From: Eubacteriaceae bacterium
Lineage (GTDB): Bacteria; Bacillota; Clostridia; Eubacteriales; Anaerofustaceae
Assembly: GCA_017531485.1 (NCBI GenBank)
Contig: JAFXKY010000026.1
Span: forward strand, 62,001 to 126,000
Direction: 5' to 3'
DNA: 64,000 nt
Below the pieces are notes generated by a model. The model was not told the DNA's origin. It searched no databases and saw only the letters and a list, made by a program, of their open reading frames with translations. The translations under genes were made by a program, and so were the position numbers. Numbering within the stretch: the first letter of the stretch is position 1; the number at the start of each line of letters is the position of its first letter. This document shows, piece by piece, positions 16,381 to 25,258 of the stretch.

Positions 16381-17775
16381 TTATTGATTTACAAAATTAT
16401 CGTAAACTTCATCAAGTTTTCCGATCTTCTTCAGGATTATTTCATCTATGTTATTTACGTAAAGTGAAAATTCCTTCGGCACGAACACGTTCTTATATCC
16501 CCCGTCGAAGATTATCTTCGTGGATGAGGACGCGCCTGCGGAGAAGATGCTGCGGTGATATCCCATCATGGCGATATTATACGCACATTCATGTCCCGGA
16601 AGGCTGTAACCGACGTTTTCCGCGCCGTTGAGGGCATTTTTCTGCTTATACATATAATACGGCTCATACCCCTTATCTTCCAGCACCTTGCGGGCGATAT
16701 TCTGATATACTCCGATGTCAACGGGGCTGTTCGCCTCCGCCTTCGTCAGATCTGCCGCACGCTTTACGCAGAGAGTGTGAAGGGTGATATTTGTAGGACC
16801 AAGGGATAAAACGTCGTTTATGCTCTTTTCATAATCCTTTTCCGTTTCGCCTTCAAGACCTAAGATAAGGTCGCAGTTGATGTCACAAAAGCCGATGCGG
16901 TCTGCCGTTTCGTAAAGTCGGAAAAATTCGTCGTTGGTGATGTTTCTCGAAATGCCGCGGAGAGTATCTTCATTGGTGGTCTGCGGATTAAGGGAGATCC
17001 TGCTGACGCCGCCGTCATACATCACCTTCAGCTTTTCTTCATCAAGGGTGTCTGCCCTGCCTGCCTCGACGGTAAATTCGATGCCCGACGGAATATACAT
17101 ATTGATCCTGTCAAGAAGGGTCTTCATCTGTCGTGAAGAGAGGATACTCGGCGTTCCTCCGCCAATATACACGTTTTCCGTCTTAATGCCCTTATCTTTC
17201 ATATATCCGGCGACGGATGAAAGTTCTTTCAGGAGCGCGTGGATATAAACCTCGCAGTCATCACTTCCGATTCCCGTGACGCGGGAGGGAAAAGAACAGT
17301 ATTTACACTTCATGGGGCATAACGGAATATGCACATAAAGGCTTGCGGAACGGCTGTCCCAATTATGGTACGGCTTTTGTACCTTATTTATTTTCCCAAG
17401 CAGGCTGATCTTTTCGTCTGATGCGGCGTAGTTCTCTTTAAAGAAGTTGTATATCTCCCCGTCGGAATATCCTTCTTCGGAGAGCTGAACGTATTTTTTC
17501 AGCGGCCTTACCCCCGTCATCGCCCCCCACGGGAATGTTTTTCCCGTAAGTTCCGAGAGTGTGAGGTAAATGAGGAGCTTGGCTGTCTTGGTGAGGATGT
17601 CTTCCAGAAGCGGGAGTGTTTTTTCTTTATTGTTTACGCACGTGCGTATTTTTTTCGCTCCGTCAACGGTTACGACCTCAACGGTAATATCATATTCCCC
17701 TGCGTCGAACAGATTTATTATCTCAACGAGCTGCGGGGTGTTGAATGAAGTTTCTTCGTTTAAAATCTTTAACAT
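16381..17775 (-). CDS. hemZ: HemZ-type coproporphyrinogen dehydrogenase-like radical SAM protein
   Basis: 464 aa. The radical SAM cluster motif is CPMKCKYCSFPS (CxxxCxxC), near residue 160, after LYVHIPLC. GGGTPS follows as the SAM glycine motif, then the HemN-like SLNPQTTNEDTLRGISR and D-LILGLEGET. The N-terminal 140 residues, ending in WGAMTGVRPLKK, are typical of HemZ from Firmicutes. The start at 17775 (ATG three bases after the preceding stop) is preferred over an in-frame ATG at 17844 inside the preceding gene. HemZ homologues are linked to anaerobic haem synthesis, but no other haem gene is present, so the substrate is open. It contains a near-perfect copy of the oriC-proximal palindrome at 17634-17649. 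Confidence 0.88.
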   Translation of the reverse strand: MLKILNEETSFNTPQLVEIINLFDAGEYDITVEVVTVDGAKKIRTCVNNKEKTLPLLEDILTKTAKLLIYLTLSELTGKTFPWGAMTGVRPLKKYVQLSEEGYSDGEIYNFFKENYAASDEKISLLGKINKVQKPYHNWDSRSASLYVHIPLCPMKCKYCSFPSRVTGIGSDDCEVYIHALLKELSSVAGYMKDKGIKTENVYIGGGTPSILSSRQMKTLLDRINMYIPSGIEFTVEAGRADTLDEEKLKVMYDGGVSRISLNPQTTNEDTLRGISRNITNDEFFRLYETADRIGFCDINCDLILGLEGETEKDYEKSINDVLSLGPTNITLHTLCVKRAADLTKAEANSPVDIGVYQNIARKVLEDKGYEPYYMYKQKNALNGAENVGYSLPGHECAYNIAMMGYHRSIFSAGASSSTKIIFDGGYKNVFVPKEFSLYVNNIDEIILKKIGKLDEVYDNFVNQ

Positions 17776-17777
17776 AC

Positions 17778-18401
17778 TTATCTGACAAACGGGTTGTTTT
17801 CCCTTTCGTAAGCGATATTCGTCATCATTCCGTGTCCCGGACATACGAACACTTCGTCATCAAGCACCATGAGTTTTTCTTTGATGGAAGTAATGAGAGT
17901 ATCCATATCCCCGCCGTAAAGGTCTGTGCGGCCGATGCTCTGACGGAAGAGGGTATCTCCCGCGAAAAGCACCTTCTCGTTTTCAAGCAGATAACAGCAT
18001 CCGCCCCTGGTGTGTCCGGGAGTTGCGATTATCTTTATCTTATCCCCGCCGAAAGCTATCTCGTCGCCGTCGCTGAATAAAATATCCGCCGTGATAATAT
18101 CGTCATACTCCATTCCGAAGCTTGCCGCGCCGTTTAATGCCGCATTTCCCAGCATTTCGCCGTCTTCCGATAAAATCCCTACCTTCGCGCCTGTCTTTTC
18201 CTTTAATTTCTGAACCCCCGTGGTATGGTCAAAGTGTCCGTGGGTCAGGAGGATATATTCAAGGCTGAGTCCGTTGTCGTCAAGAAGGTCGATGAGCTTG
18301 TCGGAATATATGCCGATATCCACCATTGCCGCCTTTTGTCCGTCGTGGAAAATATAGCAGTTTGTGCCGAGTGCTCCGAGAGGAACGTGCATTATCTTCA
18401 T
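17778..18401 (-). CDS. MBL-fold metallohydrolase (GloB/YcbL-like)
   Basis: 207 aa. Metal-binding motif THGHFDH near residue 54, then TPGHTRGGCCYLL, GDTLF and the C-terminal CPGHG, the ordered set of hydroxyacylglutathione-hydrolase-like enzymes. The C-terminal substrate domain of true GloB is absent, as in YcbL and many Firmicutes paralogues. Encoded between a zinc-ribbon protein and hemZ with very short spacing, so co-transcribed. Confidence 0.9.
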   Translation of the reverse strand: MKIMHVPLGALGTNCYIFHDGQKAAMVDIGIYSDKLIDLLDDNGLSLEYILLTHGHFDHTTGVQKLKEKTGAKVGILSEDGEMLGNAALNGAASFGMEYDDIITADILFSDGDEIAFGGDKIKIIATPGHTRGGCCYLLENEKVLFAGDTLFRQSIGRTDLYGGDMDTLITSIKEKLMVLDDEVFVCPGHGMMTNIAYERENNPFVR

Positions 18402-18407
18402 ATTTTC

Positions 18408-18905
18408 CTACTTTCCGCACATCGGGCATTTTTCTGATGAGAAAAAGCCTATCTTCTTCATGGTGTATGCCGCCATGGGATAATCCTTTGCGATCTTTTC
18501 ATGGCAGTCGCTGCATACTTTCTTTTTCATAAGCTTATATACTTCCATGGGAACATCAATTCTGAACATCACGTCCGATCTGTCGATGTCGTTCTGGCAG
18601 ATGATCATGGCGATCTTGTTTTTTTCGTCAAATTCGCTTGAAGTCCTGACGGAGATTATGTGTTTTGCGAAATATCCCATGAGTTCACTCTCAAGTCCGT
18701 CGGGAAGATGGGTGCTGATGACGACATAATCCACGTCATAGTTACCCGTGATTCCTTCAAGGTAAGTATAAAGCCCCGGATAGCCGAGATATTCTTCTTC
18801 AACTGCGCAGAGGATATGCTCCGGATACACTCCCAGGATCTTTCCCGTCGCCTTTTTTCCGCCGCAGAGTTCGCGTTTGATGTATTCAGTGATCTTGTCT
18901 GTCAT
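18408..18905 (-). CDS. Unknown protein with C-terminal zinc-ribbon cysteines
   Basis: 165 aa, no membrane segment. The first 115 residues contain a plausible alpha/beta core (VDYVVISTHLP, KNKIAMIICQND). The C-terminus has CSDCHEK near residue 131 and CPMCGK at the very end, two CxxC pairs about 30 residues apart that would bind a structural zinc. I do not recognise the family. It starts immediately beside the dtd stop (18905/18906), so it is expressed with dtd. Confidence 0.7.
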   Translation of the reverse strand: MTDKITEYIKRELCGGKKATGKILGVYPEHILCAVEEEYLGYPGLYTYLEGITGNYDVDYVVISTHLPDGLESELMGYFAKHIISVRTSSEFDEKNKIAMIICQNDIDRSDVMFRIDVPMEVYKLMKKKVCSDCHEKIAKDYPMAAYTMKKIGFFSSEKCPMCGK

Positions 18906-19355
18906 TTAAAACTCCTTTTTGCTGTCTATTAAGATGGTTACCGGTCCGTCGTTCAGTATCTCGACTTTCATATCCGCGCCGTATCGTCCCGTCTGAATGG
19001 GCACTTCCCTCTTTTTTGCCGCATCCACAAGTCTGTCAAAGAGCTTTTCTGCGGCATCATAAGCCATCGCCTGTGTGTATGACGGTCTTCTTCCGCCGCG
19101 GACGTCGCCGTAAAGGGTGAACTGGCTGATGTAGAGGATCCCGCCGCCGATGTCCTTCACGGACAGATTCATCTTTCCGCCTTCGTCTTCGAAGATGCGG
19201 AGGTTTTCGACTTTGTCGAGAATATAATTTATGTCTTTATCTTCGTCGTCGTGGGTTATTCCGATGAGGACCGTAAGTCCTTTTTCTATCTTTCCCACCA
19301 ATTCCCCGTCAACGGTGACGGAAGAGTGTCTGACTCTCTGAACTACTGCTCTCAT
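18906..19355 (-). CDS. dtd: D-aminoacyl-tRNA deacylase
   Basis: 149 aa, the full usual length. Removes D-amino acids (and glycine from tRNA-Ala) mischarged onto tRNA. Family signatures are MRAVVQRV at the start, the catalytic SQFTLYGDVRGGRRPSY, and the Gly-cisPro-like NDGPVTILID near the C-terminus. In many Firmicutes dtd lies next to relA and an MBL gene. Here the MBL gene is retained two genes downstream and relA is absent. Confidence 0.97.
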   Translation of the reverse strand: MRAVVQRVRHSSVTVDGELVGKIEKGLTVLIGITHDDEDKDINYILDKVENLRIFEDEGGKMNLSVKDIGGGILYISQFTLYGDVRGGRRPSYTQAMAYDAAEKLFDRLVDAAKKREVPIQTGRYGADMKVEILNDGPVTILIDSKKEF

Positions 19356-19358
19356 ATA

Positions 19359-20465
19359 TTACTCCTCGGTGTATGCGTAATAAAATTTAATTCTGTATGT
19401 CTTATATACCGTTTCTTTAAGTTCCTCATTTTCAAGAGTTTCGCTTCGGGTGAAGATGAGTTCTTTTTCCGTGGACGCCCAGTAAATGTCACTCGAAAGG
19501 GATGTGTTGGCAGTTATCTGCACGTTGGTGTAGTCCCTTGTGTTGATTATCCACACCGATCCGCTTCCGCCATCTGTGGGGCGGAGGTAATATGCGATAT
19601 ATCCTCCGAAGGGAGAAAGGGTGAAGCGGTCGATATTGCCGCTGAGGATATATTTTCTCATTACGGTGTTATGATCATAAACATAAAGCTGTTTTTGTCC
19701 GCGGGAGTCGATCTTTACGTATGCGGTCTTGTCTGCGGAAGTGACCACGGACATATCTGTGACATAAACGTCGATAGCCGTAAGTCTTTTGTCGGACAGG
19801 TCGATGCGGTAAAGGTTGTTTGCCGAACTCTGTGAGGTCGCAAGCATCATTATTATCCCGTCCGTTTCGCAGTAACGTATCTTTGAGGGGGTATATCCTT
19901 CGGGGATCTCGTAAATCAATCTTTCCGTCCCGCCGGAAACGCTCTTTATCCTGTTATACGGATCCACATACAAAAATGTATTGCCTTCACTCACGCACCA
20001 CACTATCCCTTTTCCCGCTTCACCTTTCGCAAGAAGGATCTTCTTTTCGGCGAGGGAGTCGGAAAAATAGACGTATTCCGTGCCGGAAGGGTCTTTTTCC
20101 GTAAAATAAACTTCCCCGTTCTCGCTTGCGGAAGCGGAGATGAAACGATTGGTGGACACGGAGATGTTTTTCATATTCTCTCCCTGAAGGGTGCTGATGC
20201 CGAAGCCTGATGTTGCACCTTCAAGGGAACGGGGCGCGTTATATACGGAAAGATCCTTCCAGTAATTATACGCGATGATGTTTCCCGTGAACATTTCTGT
20301 ATATCCTTCGACAACTGCCGTGGTCTTCGCGGAAGTCGTCGGTGTGGTTCCGTCGTTTTCGTACTCATAAAGCACGTCTTTTTTGACTCTTCCGCAGGAT
20401 GAGAGTGTCATTATCACGAAAAGGGCGAGAACGACACAGATAAATTTATTCATCAATCGCTTCAT
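19359..20465 (-). CDS. Beta-propeller-like lipoprotein of a two-component operon
   Basis: 368 aa from the ATG at 20465 (SD GAGGAGGAG). A basic start, hydrophobic helix and lipobox LSSC at about residue 22-25 mark a lipoprotein. A threonine-rich linker follows, then repeated four-strand-like blocks (VYFTEKDPSGTEYVYFSD, NTFLYVDPYNRIK, TAYVKIDSRGQKQLYVYD, GGYIAYYLRPTDGGSGSVWII) like the TolB/DPP-type propeller. The start overlaps the histidine kinase by 20 bp. The order regulator-kinase-propeller lipoprotein recalls mtrA-mtrB-lpqB of Actinobacteria, where LpqB affects the sensor. That parallel is inference, not homology shown. Confidence 0.72.
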   Translation of the reverse strand: MKRLMNKFICVVLALFVIMTLSSCGRVKKDVLYEYENDGTTPTTSAKTTAVVEGYTEMFTGNIIAYNYWKDLSVYNAPRSLEGATSGFGISTLQGENMKNISVSTNRFISASASENGEVYFTEKDPSGTEYVYFSDSLAEKKILLAKGEAGKGIVWCVSEGNTFLYVDPYNRIKSVSGGTERLIYEIPEGYTPSKIRYCETDGIIMMLATSQSSANNLYRIDLSDKRLTAIDVYVTDMSVVTSADKTAYVKIDSRGQKQLYVYDHNTVMRKYILSGNIDRFTLSPFGGYIAYYLRPTDGGSGSVWIINTRDYTNVQITANTSLSSDIYWASTEKELIFTRSETLENEELKETVYKTYRIKFYYAYTEE

Positions 20466-22239
20466 CGTACTCCTCCTCGTCTGTGGTATAAACATACTCC
20501 CCTTCCTTTATGGGAAGGATCACCGTAACGAGTGTTCCCTGTCCCGGAACGCTCTCGATCTCCACTTCGCCGTTATGCTTCTGGATGATGTGTTTTACGA
20601 TACTCAGCCCGAGGCCGAAACCTCCCGTCATGCGGCTGCGGTCGTCCCCGACGCGGTAAAACGCGTCAAACACCTTGCTCTGCATATTTTCCGGAATGCC
20701 TTCGCCGTAATCACGGATGGTGACTTCAAGGGTTTCTTCGAAATATGCGGCTGTGACTTTTATTACATCTTCCTCGTGGGAATATTTAAGTGCGTTGTCG
20801 AGTATGTTGAGAATCACCTGTTTAAGCCTGTCATAGTCCCCGTTTATCATAGGAAGGTCAATGGAATTATATACTATATACTTCCTTTCTTCCTCCGCCT
20901 TTACGTTCATTTCCGTCACAGCTTCGCTGAGAAGCTCGTTCATATCCACATCCGTAAAGATAAAGTCGAAGTCAAGGCGGCTGTAAGTATTGATATTGAG
21001 AATATCGTTTACGAGCCTGAGAAGTCTTTTCGATTCGCTTACGGTTACGTCAAGCGCCTTTTGGGTAAGATTTTTGTCATCTGTCCCGCGTCTTCTGAGA
21101 AGATCGATATATCCGATGATCGTCGTCAGCGGAGTTTTCAGTTCGTGGGAAACACTGCTGATGAATTTGCTCTGTTCCGCTTCGAAGGTCTTGACGGCGG
21201 TGATGTCGCTGATGGCGATGACTGCCTGCAGACCGTCTTCCGAAGGAGCCGGAACCACCGTGAAGACATAATTCCTGCCGTCGGAAACAAATTCTTCCCT
21301 GACATTTTTCTGTTTTGAGAAGACTTCTTCGAGGATCTCGTCCATGCGTGGGATAAATTCGTTATATTTCCTGCCCTGCAACAGAGCCGATGCCTTCTTG
21401 TTTGAAAGGATCTCCCTTCCCGAACTGTCCAGCATGATTATGGCATCTTCCATGGTTGCGATGACCGCTTCGAGCTTTTCGTTCTGCATCAGAAGGGCAT
21501 GGTTTTTCTCGCCGATGATGTTTGCCATATTGTAGCTTGAAGAAATAAGCTGATATATCTCGTCGTCGTATTCATATTCCACCTCAGGCGGAGTAAGAAC
21601 GTCGGAGGAGATTATTTTTTTATTGTACTGCGTAAGTTCCGTAATGGGGCGGAGCATCTTTTTGTATACTGCGCTGAAAATGACCGCGCAGAACAATACC
21701 GCAACGATCCCTACATATATATACATCTCGCTTACCTGCTCAATAAGGGAAGCGGCTGATGCCATGGATTTGATTATTGCGCAGACTCCGTAAACAGAAT
21801 CCGTCGTACGGAGGTTTGAAAACAGGATGATGTGATCCGTTCCGTCGATCTCCGTGAGGATATAAGACGTTTTCCCCGTTTCCATGACTTTTGATGCGAA
21901 TGCTTTATATTCTATTATCTCCGCATTGGCAAAGTTCGTTCCCACAACGTTGAATGAAGTATCATAAAGGATTACTTCAACGGAATAAAGTGATGCGATC
22001 CTCTGGGCGTAATATTCCGCGGAAGAGGAATACAAAACCGGTGTCTGGTCTTTTGACTGAGCTGTGCCGACGGACTGATTGATGAAAACGTTGGTGTCCT
22101 CGGCGATCATAGCGGCGGATGAGAGGTTATTGGAGAACATATATCTGTATATTCCGTTGGTCACGATGATGCCGCTGAACGTGAGAAGGCTTATTACGAT
22201 AAAAATACTGTAAATAATAAGCCTTGACTTATACTTCAT
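20446..22239 (-). CDS. Sensor histidine kinase with PAS domain (WalK/PhoR-like)
   Basis: 597 aa. First helix about 8-30, an extracellular region of about 140 residues, second helix about 172-192, HAMP (about 193-245), a PAS domain (about 255-350, EDAIIMLDSSGREILSNKKA), HisKA with SSVSHELKTPLTTIIGY, and HATPase with NILDNALKYSHE, DYGEGIP and GGFGLGLSIVKHII. This architecture matches WalK/PhoR of Firmicutes. It overlaps the response regulator by 11 bp and the lipoprotein by 20 bp. WalRK identity is not claimed, as walH/I/J are not adjacent. Confidence 0.93.
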   Translation of the reverse strand: MKYKSRLIIYSIFIVISLLTFSGIIVTNGIYRYMFSNNLSSAAMIAEDTNVFINQSVGTAQSKDQTPVLYSSSAEYYAQRIASLYSVEVILYDTSFNVVGTNFANAEIIEYKAFASKVMETGKTSYILTEIDGTDHIILFSNLRTTDSVYGVCAIIKSMASAASLIEQVSEMYIYVGIVAVLFCAVIFSAVYKKMLRPITELTQYNKKIISSDVLTPPEVEYEYDDEIYQLISSSYNMANIIGEKNHALLMQNEKLEAVIATMEDAIIMLDSSGREILSNKKASALLQGRKYNEFIPRMDEILEEVFSKQKNVREEFVSDGRNYVFTVVPAPSEDGLQAVIAISDITAVKTFEAEQSKFISSVSHELKTPLTTIIGYIDLLRRRGTDDKNLTQKALDVTVSESKRLLRLVNDILNINTYSRLDFDFIFTDVDMNELLSEAVTEMNVKAEEERKYIVYNSIDLPMINGDYDRLKQVILNILDNALKYSHEEDVIKVTAAYFEETLEVTIRDYGEGIPENMQSKVFDAFYRVGDDRSRMTGGFGLGLSIVKHIIQKHNGEVEIESVPGQGTLVTVILPIKEGEYVYTTDEEEYDEAIDE

Positions 22240-22927
22240 CGCTCATATCCTTCATTCTGTATCCGCTTCTGAAGACAGTTTCGATATATTTCACGTCTGT
22301 CTTTGCGGCGATCTTCCTTCTGAGGCGCTGGATATGCATATCTATCGCTCTCGTATCGTCGTCGTGGGACTTGCCGCCTATCTTTTCGGAAATTGTTTCA
22401 CGTGAAAACACTTTCGTCTTGTTTTTGATGAATAACAAGAGGATAGAGTATTCCGTATTTGTCAGAACAACTTCTTCGCCTGAGATAAATACGGATTTTG
22501 ATTCGGTCTTTACGGTTATCTCGCCGTTATGGTATTCTTCTTTTTCCTTTATCTGAGTTATCTTTTTATATCTTCTCAGAAGTGCGTTTACCCTTGCGAG
22601 GAGTTCACCCGTATCAAAGGGTTTTGTGATGTAATCATCCGCGCCGCAGTTAAGTCCGAGGATCCTGTCGGAAACTTCCGATTTCGCCGTCAGCATTATT
22701 ACCGGCACGTTATTTTTCGCCGTGATCTGCCTGCATACGTCTATTCCGTTTATTTCCGGCAGCATCAGATCCAGAATGATGAGGTCGGGCTGAAAGCTTT
22801 CGAACTTCTCAAGGGCGGCTTTTCCGTCGTGTGCCCTTTCGGTGCGGTATCCTTCAAGCTCAAGTTCGAGGCTCAGAAGCTCGCAGATATTTACTTCATC
22901 GTCAACAACAAGTATCTTATCTGTCAT
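22229..22927 (-). CDS. OmpR/PhoB-family response regulator (WalR/PhoP-like)
   Basis: 232 aa. Start chosen at the ATG at 22927 because GGAGG lies 7 bp upstream; an ATG at 22948 would put that SD inside the gene. Receiver with VVDDE, phospho-acceptor aspartate in ILDLMLP and lysine in DDYITKPF, then a winged helix with LTNTEYSILLLFIKN, RAIDMHIQRLRRKI and FRSGYRMK. Probably the first gene of the seven-gene run 22927-16381, though transcription from parA upstream cannot be excluded. Confidence 0.94.
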   Translation of the reverse strand: MTDKILVVDDEVNICELLSLELELEGYRTERAHDGKAALEKFESFQPDLIILDLMLPEINGIDVCRQITAKNNVPVIMLTAKSEVSDRILGLNCGADDYITKPFDTGELLARVNALLRRYKKITQIKEKEEYHNGEITVKTESKSVFISGEEVVLTNTEYSILLLFIKNKTKVFSRETISEKIGGKSHDDDTRAIDMHIQRLRRKIAAKTDVKYIETVFRSGYRMKDMSDEV

Positions 22928-22956
22928 TTTTTCCTCCATATTTTTCAAGGTATCCG

Positions 22957-22990
22957 GTCCCCCTTGACTGTAAGGGGGACAAAGGGGGAT
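22957..22990. repeat. Short copy of the CCCCCTT hairpin repeat
   Basis: GTCCCCCTT/AAGGGGGAC, 9-bp perfect stem with a 6-base loop, followed by AAAGGGGGAT. It fills most of the gap between the acidic protein gene and the response regulator. No T-run, so this is the minimal module of the dispersed family, though it could attenuate read-through. Confidence 0.7.
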
Positions 22991-22996
22991 ATTTCC

Positions 22997-25258
22997 CTAT
23001 TCTTCGCTGTCTTTCAGCGCTTCTTTTATAGCGCGGACATCAAGCCTTGCGGTCTTTCTGTTGAGCCAGTTGTCAAATTCCTTGTCGCGCTGTTTCTTCT
23101 TTTGTTTTTCCTTGTCTTTTGCTGCTGACGGCTGTTTTTTCTTCACAGCATCAGTCTTTTCGCTCTTTACGATATTTTCGATCTCTGTGCGGGAGATAGC
23201 TTCAACATAATCCGCGATTATTGAAAGCTCATCTTCGGAAATGTCTTCCGGATCATCTTCTGCGGGAGAGTCTTCGGAAATAACTTCTCCGCGGAGGATC
23301 ATCTTTATTTCATCTTCCGTAATATCGTCGTCTTCCCCTGTGAGTATCTCCTCAAGGGTCTCTTCGTCTATCGTCAGGTCATCTTCCTCTTCGGAAGGAA
23401 TTTCCGCTGTGATGACGACTTCTGAAGGATCTTCCGTTTCTTCTCCGAAGATGTCTTCAAAGGTTATTTCGCCCGAAGATTCGATATCTTCGATGGTGAT
23501 GTCGCTGAAATCCTCAACGATATTTTCTGCGGCGGAGAAAGTGAATTCTTCTGTTTCGCTGTACATCGCATCCATCTCCTCGAGCTCAGAGATGATAAAT
23601 TCATCCATTTTGTCCGGAATTTCTTCTTCGGGGATGATTTCTTCATCTTCCGGAAGGATCATTTCATCAAAGATGATTTCTTCAATAACTTCTTCGTCCG
23701 TTATTTCATCTTCGGGAGTGATAAATTCCGCAGTTACATCTTCGGTCGTCAGGTTATTGAACTCTTCTTCAAGGCTGATCAGTTCATCTTCTTCGAGGGA
23801 TACAATTCCGTCTTCGGAAACCGGGGTCTCTTCCGCTTCTTTGATGATCTCTTCGACAGACACCGCATCCTCATCGTCAAACGGGTCAATAAGGGGCATT
23901 TCTTCAGGTGATTCGCCTGAGATAATATCCATTATTTCCTCAAAGCTCACCTTTTCAGTCACTTCCTCACCTTCTTCGCTGTCATACTCTTCGTCTTCTT
24001 TTGTGACGTTTCCGCCTGACGCGAGAGCGAGGGAGATCAGGCAGTCGGATTCTTCCTCTGTGAGGAATGTCCAGCCGTTTTCTTCCGTGATGCCGTCCGT
24101 AAGGGATATGAGGCTTTCGATCTCTTCGTCTGTGGAGAGAAGTTCTTCCGTTTCGTCTGTGTCAACAGTAATTTCTTCAGGGATCTCTTCAGGAATAAGT
24201 TCTTCCGTAACCATTCCGCCTGAGTCTTCTGTATATTCTGCCTGTTCCTCTTTGGCGGCATCTTCCGCTTCTGCAACCACAGTTTCTTCGACATAAGCAT
24301 CATTTATTTCTTCTGCTGCCGCTTCCGGAGCCGTTTCCGTGAAGATTTCATCAGCGGCGTCTGATTCCGTATTTTTTTCTTCGTCAGTTTCAAAAACATC
24401 ATCGACTTCGCTGAAAATGATTTCGTCTTCGGAAACTTCTCCGACAAGCTCATCTTCAACATCTTCGTCGGATGAAATGTCGTCATAACGCTTTTTGAGT
24501 TCTTCCTCGGCGGCCTGACCCAGTTCATCCATTTCGAGGGAGATGATCTCAACGGCTTCCTGAGAGAGGATCTCGCTGTCATCGTCATCATCGTCGATGC
24601 TGACAATAGCTGTCGTTGAATCGTTTTCGTCTTCGTCGTCGTAACTTTCTTCAAGAACCACGCTGTCAAGTTCTTCGTCTGCCACAACTTCTTCATGGCT
24701 GACGTCTTCGATCTTTTCGATATACTGCGTGACGCTCATATCCTCTTCTTCGTCATCTTCTTCCTCTTCTTCATCCTTGTCGAGCTTTATATTTATCGCA
24801 GAACCGAAGAATGAACCGACAAAGCAGGAAATGAAGATCACTGCATAGTTCGCAATAAACATTATGTACGCATCTGCGATGGGGATAAGCCCCGTAAGGA
24901 GAACGGCAGGTTTGTTATAAAAAGTAAGCGACGTTCCGAGAATGGAGAAAAGGAGCCATGAGGATGATGAATTGTCCCCGAGGTATCCGAATACTGCCGC
25001 CGCACCTGTGAGGATCATCACGGGCAGAACGCTGAAAAACGCCGTTTTGAAGGCATTTTTGCCGCCTTTGAGGTCATAGCGGATATAAAGATACATTGAC
25101 ATGAGTATCCACAGCGCCGCTTCCAGCGCAAAAAGGCTTATTCTTACGTATATATTATCAAGGACCCCGATCTTTCTTACGCCCACAGTGGATGCGGCGA
25201 GAAGGATCTGCATTATGTTAAGGATGGTCGGGACGACATAATTATTTTTCTTCTTCAT
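22997..25258 (-). CDS. Membrane protein with very long acidic region, encoded with parAB
   Basis: 753 aa. The first about 165 residues are hydrophobic with roughly five membrane helices. From about 165 to 690 the chain is dominated by glutamate and aspartate with serine, threonine and isoleucine (patterns such as EEEEDDEEED, IPEEIPEEI, ITEDEI) and hardly any basic residues. A short lysine-rich stretch follows near 705-730 (KKKQRDK), then a helical end. I know no family for it. The acidic part is probably disordered and cytoplasmic if the helix count is odd. Its ATG shares one base with the parB stop (TAATG), which indicates translational coupling to parAB. Codon choice in the acidic part is GAA-rich as elsewhere. 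Confidence 0.75.
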   Translation of the reverse strand: MKKKNNYVVPTILNIMQILLAASTVGVRKIGVLDNIYVRISLFALEAALWILMSMYLYIRYDLKGGKNAFKTAFFSVLPVMILTGAAAVFGYLGDNSSSSWLLFSILGTSLTFYNKPAVLLTGLIPIADAYIMFIANYAVIFISCFVGSFFGSAINIKLDKDEEEEEDDEEEDMSVTQYIEKIEDVSHEEVVADEELDSVVLEESYDDEDENDSTTAIVSIDDDDDDSEILSQEAVEIISLEMDELGQAAEEELKKRYDDISSDEDVEDELVGEVSEDEIIFSEVDDVFETDEEKNTESDAADEIFTETAPEAAAEEINDAYVEETVVAEAEDAAKEEQAEYTEDSGGMVTEELIPEEIPEEITVDTDETEELLSTDEEIESLISLTDGITEENGWTFLTEEESDCLISLALASGGNVTKEDEEYDSEEGEEVTEKVSFEEIMDIISGESPEEMPLIDPFDDEDAVSVEEIIKEAEETPVSEDGIVSLEEDELISLEEEFNNLTTEDVTAEFITPEDEITDEEVIEEIIFDEMILPEDEEIIPEEEIPDKMDEFIISELEEMDAMYSETEEFTFSAAENIVEDFSDITIEDIESSGEITFEDIFGEETEDPSEVVITAEIPSEEEDDLTIDEETLEEILTGEDDDITEDEIKMILRGEVISEDSPAEDDPEDISEDELSIIADYVEAISRTEIENIVKSEKTDAVKKKQPSAAKDKEKQKKKQRDKEFDNWLNRKTARLDVRAIKEALKDSEE

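Noticed and set aside
17778-18401. Possible WalJ (YycJ) exonuclease of a WalRK operon
   Set aside because: The motif order THGHFDH, GHT, CPGHG is that of GloB/YcbL-like hydrolases, and walH/walI are absent.
22394-22410. Third parS-like sequence TGTTTCACGTGAAAACA in the response regulator gene
   Set aside because: One extra A breaks the 16-bp symmetry and it is within coding sequence. Left as unproven, since ParB binding would need testing.
23241-24296. Plus-strand serine-rich ORF of 351 aa
   Set aside because: Complement of GAA/GAT-rich codons of the acidic protein gene. The serine-rich composition is an artefact and there is no SD.
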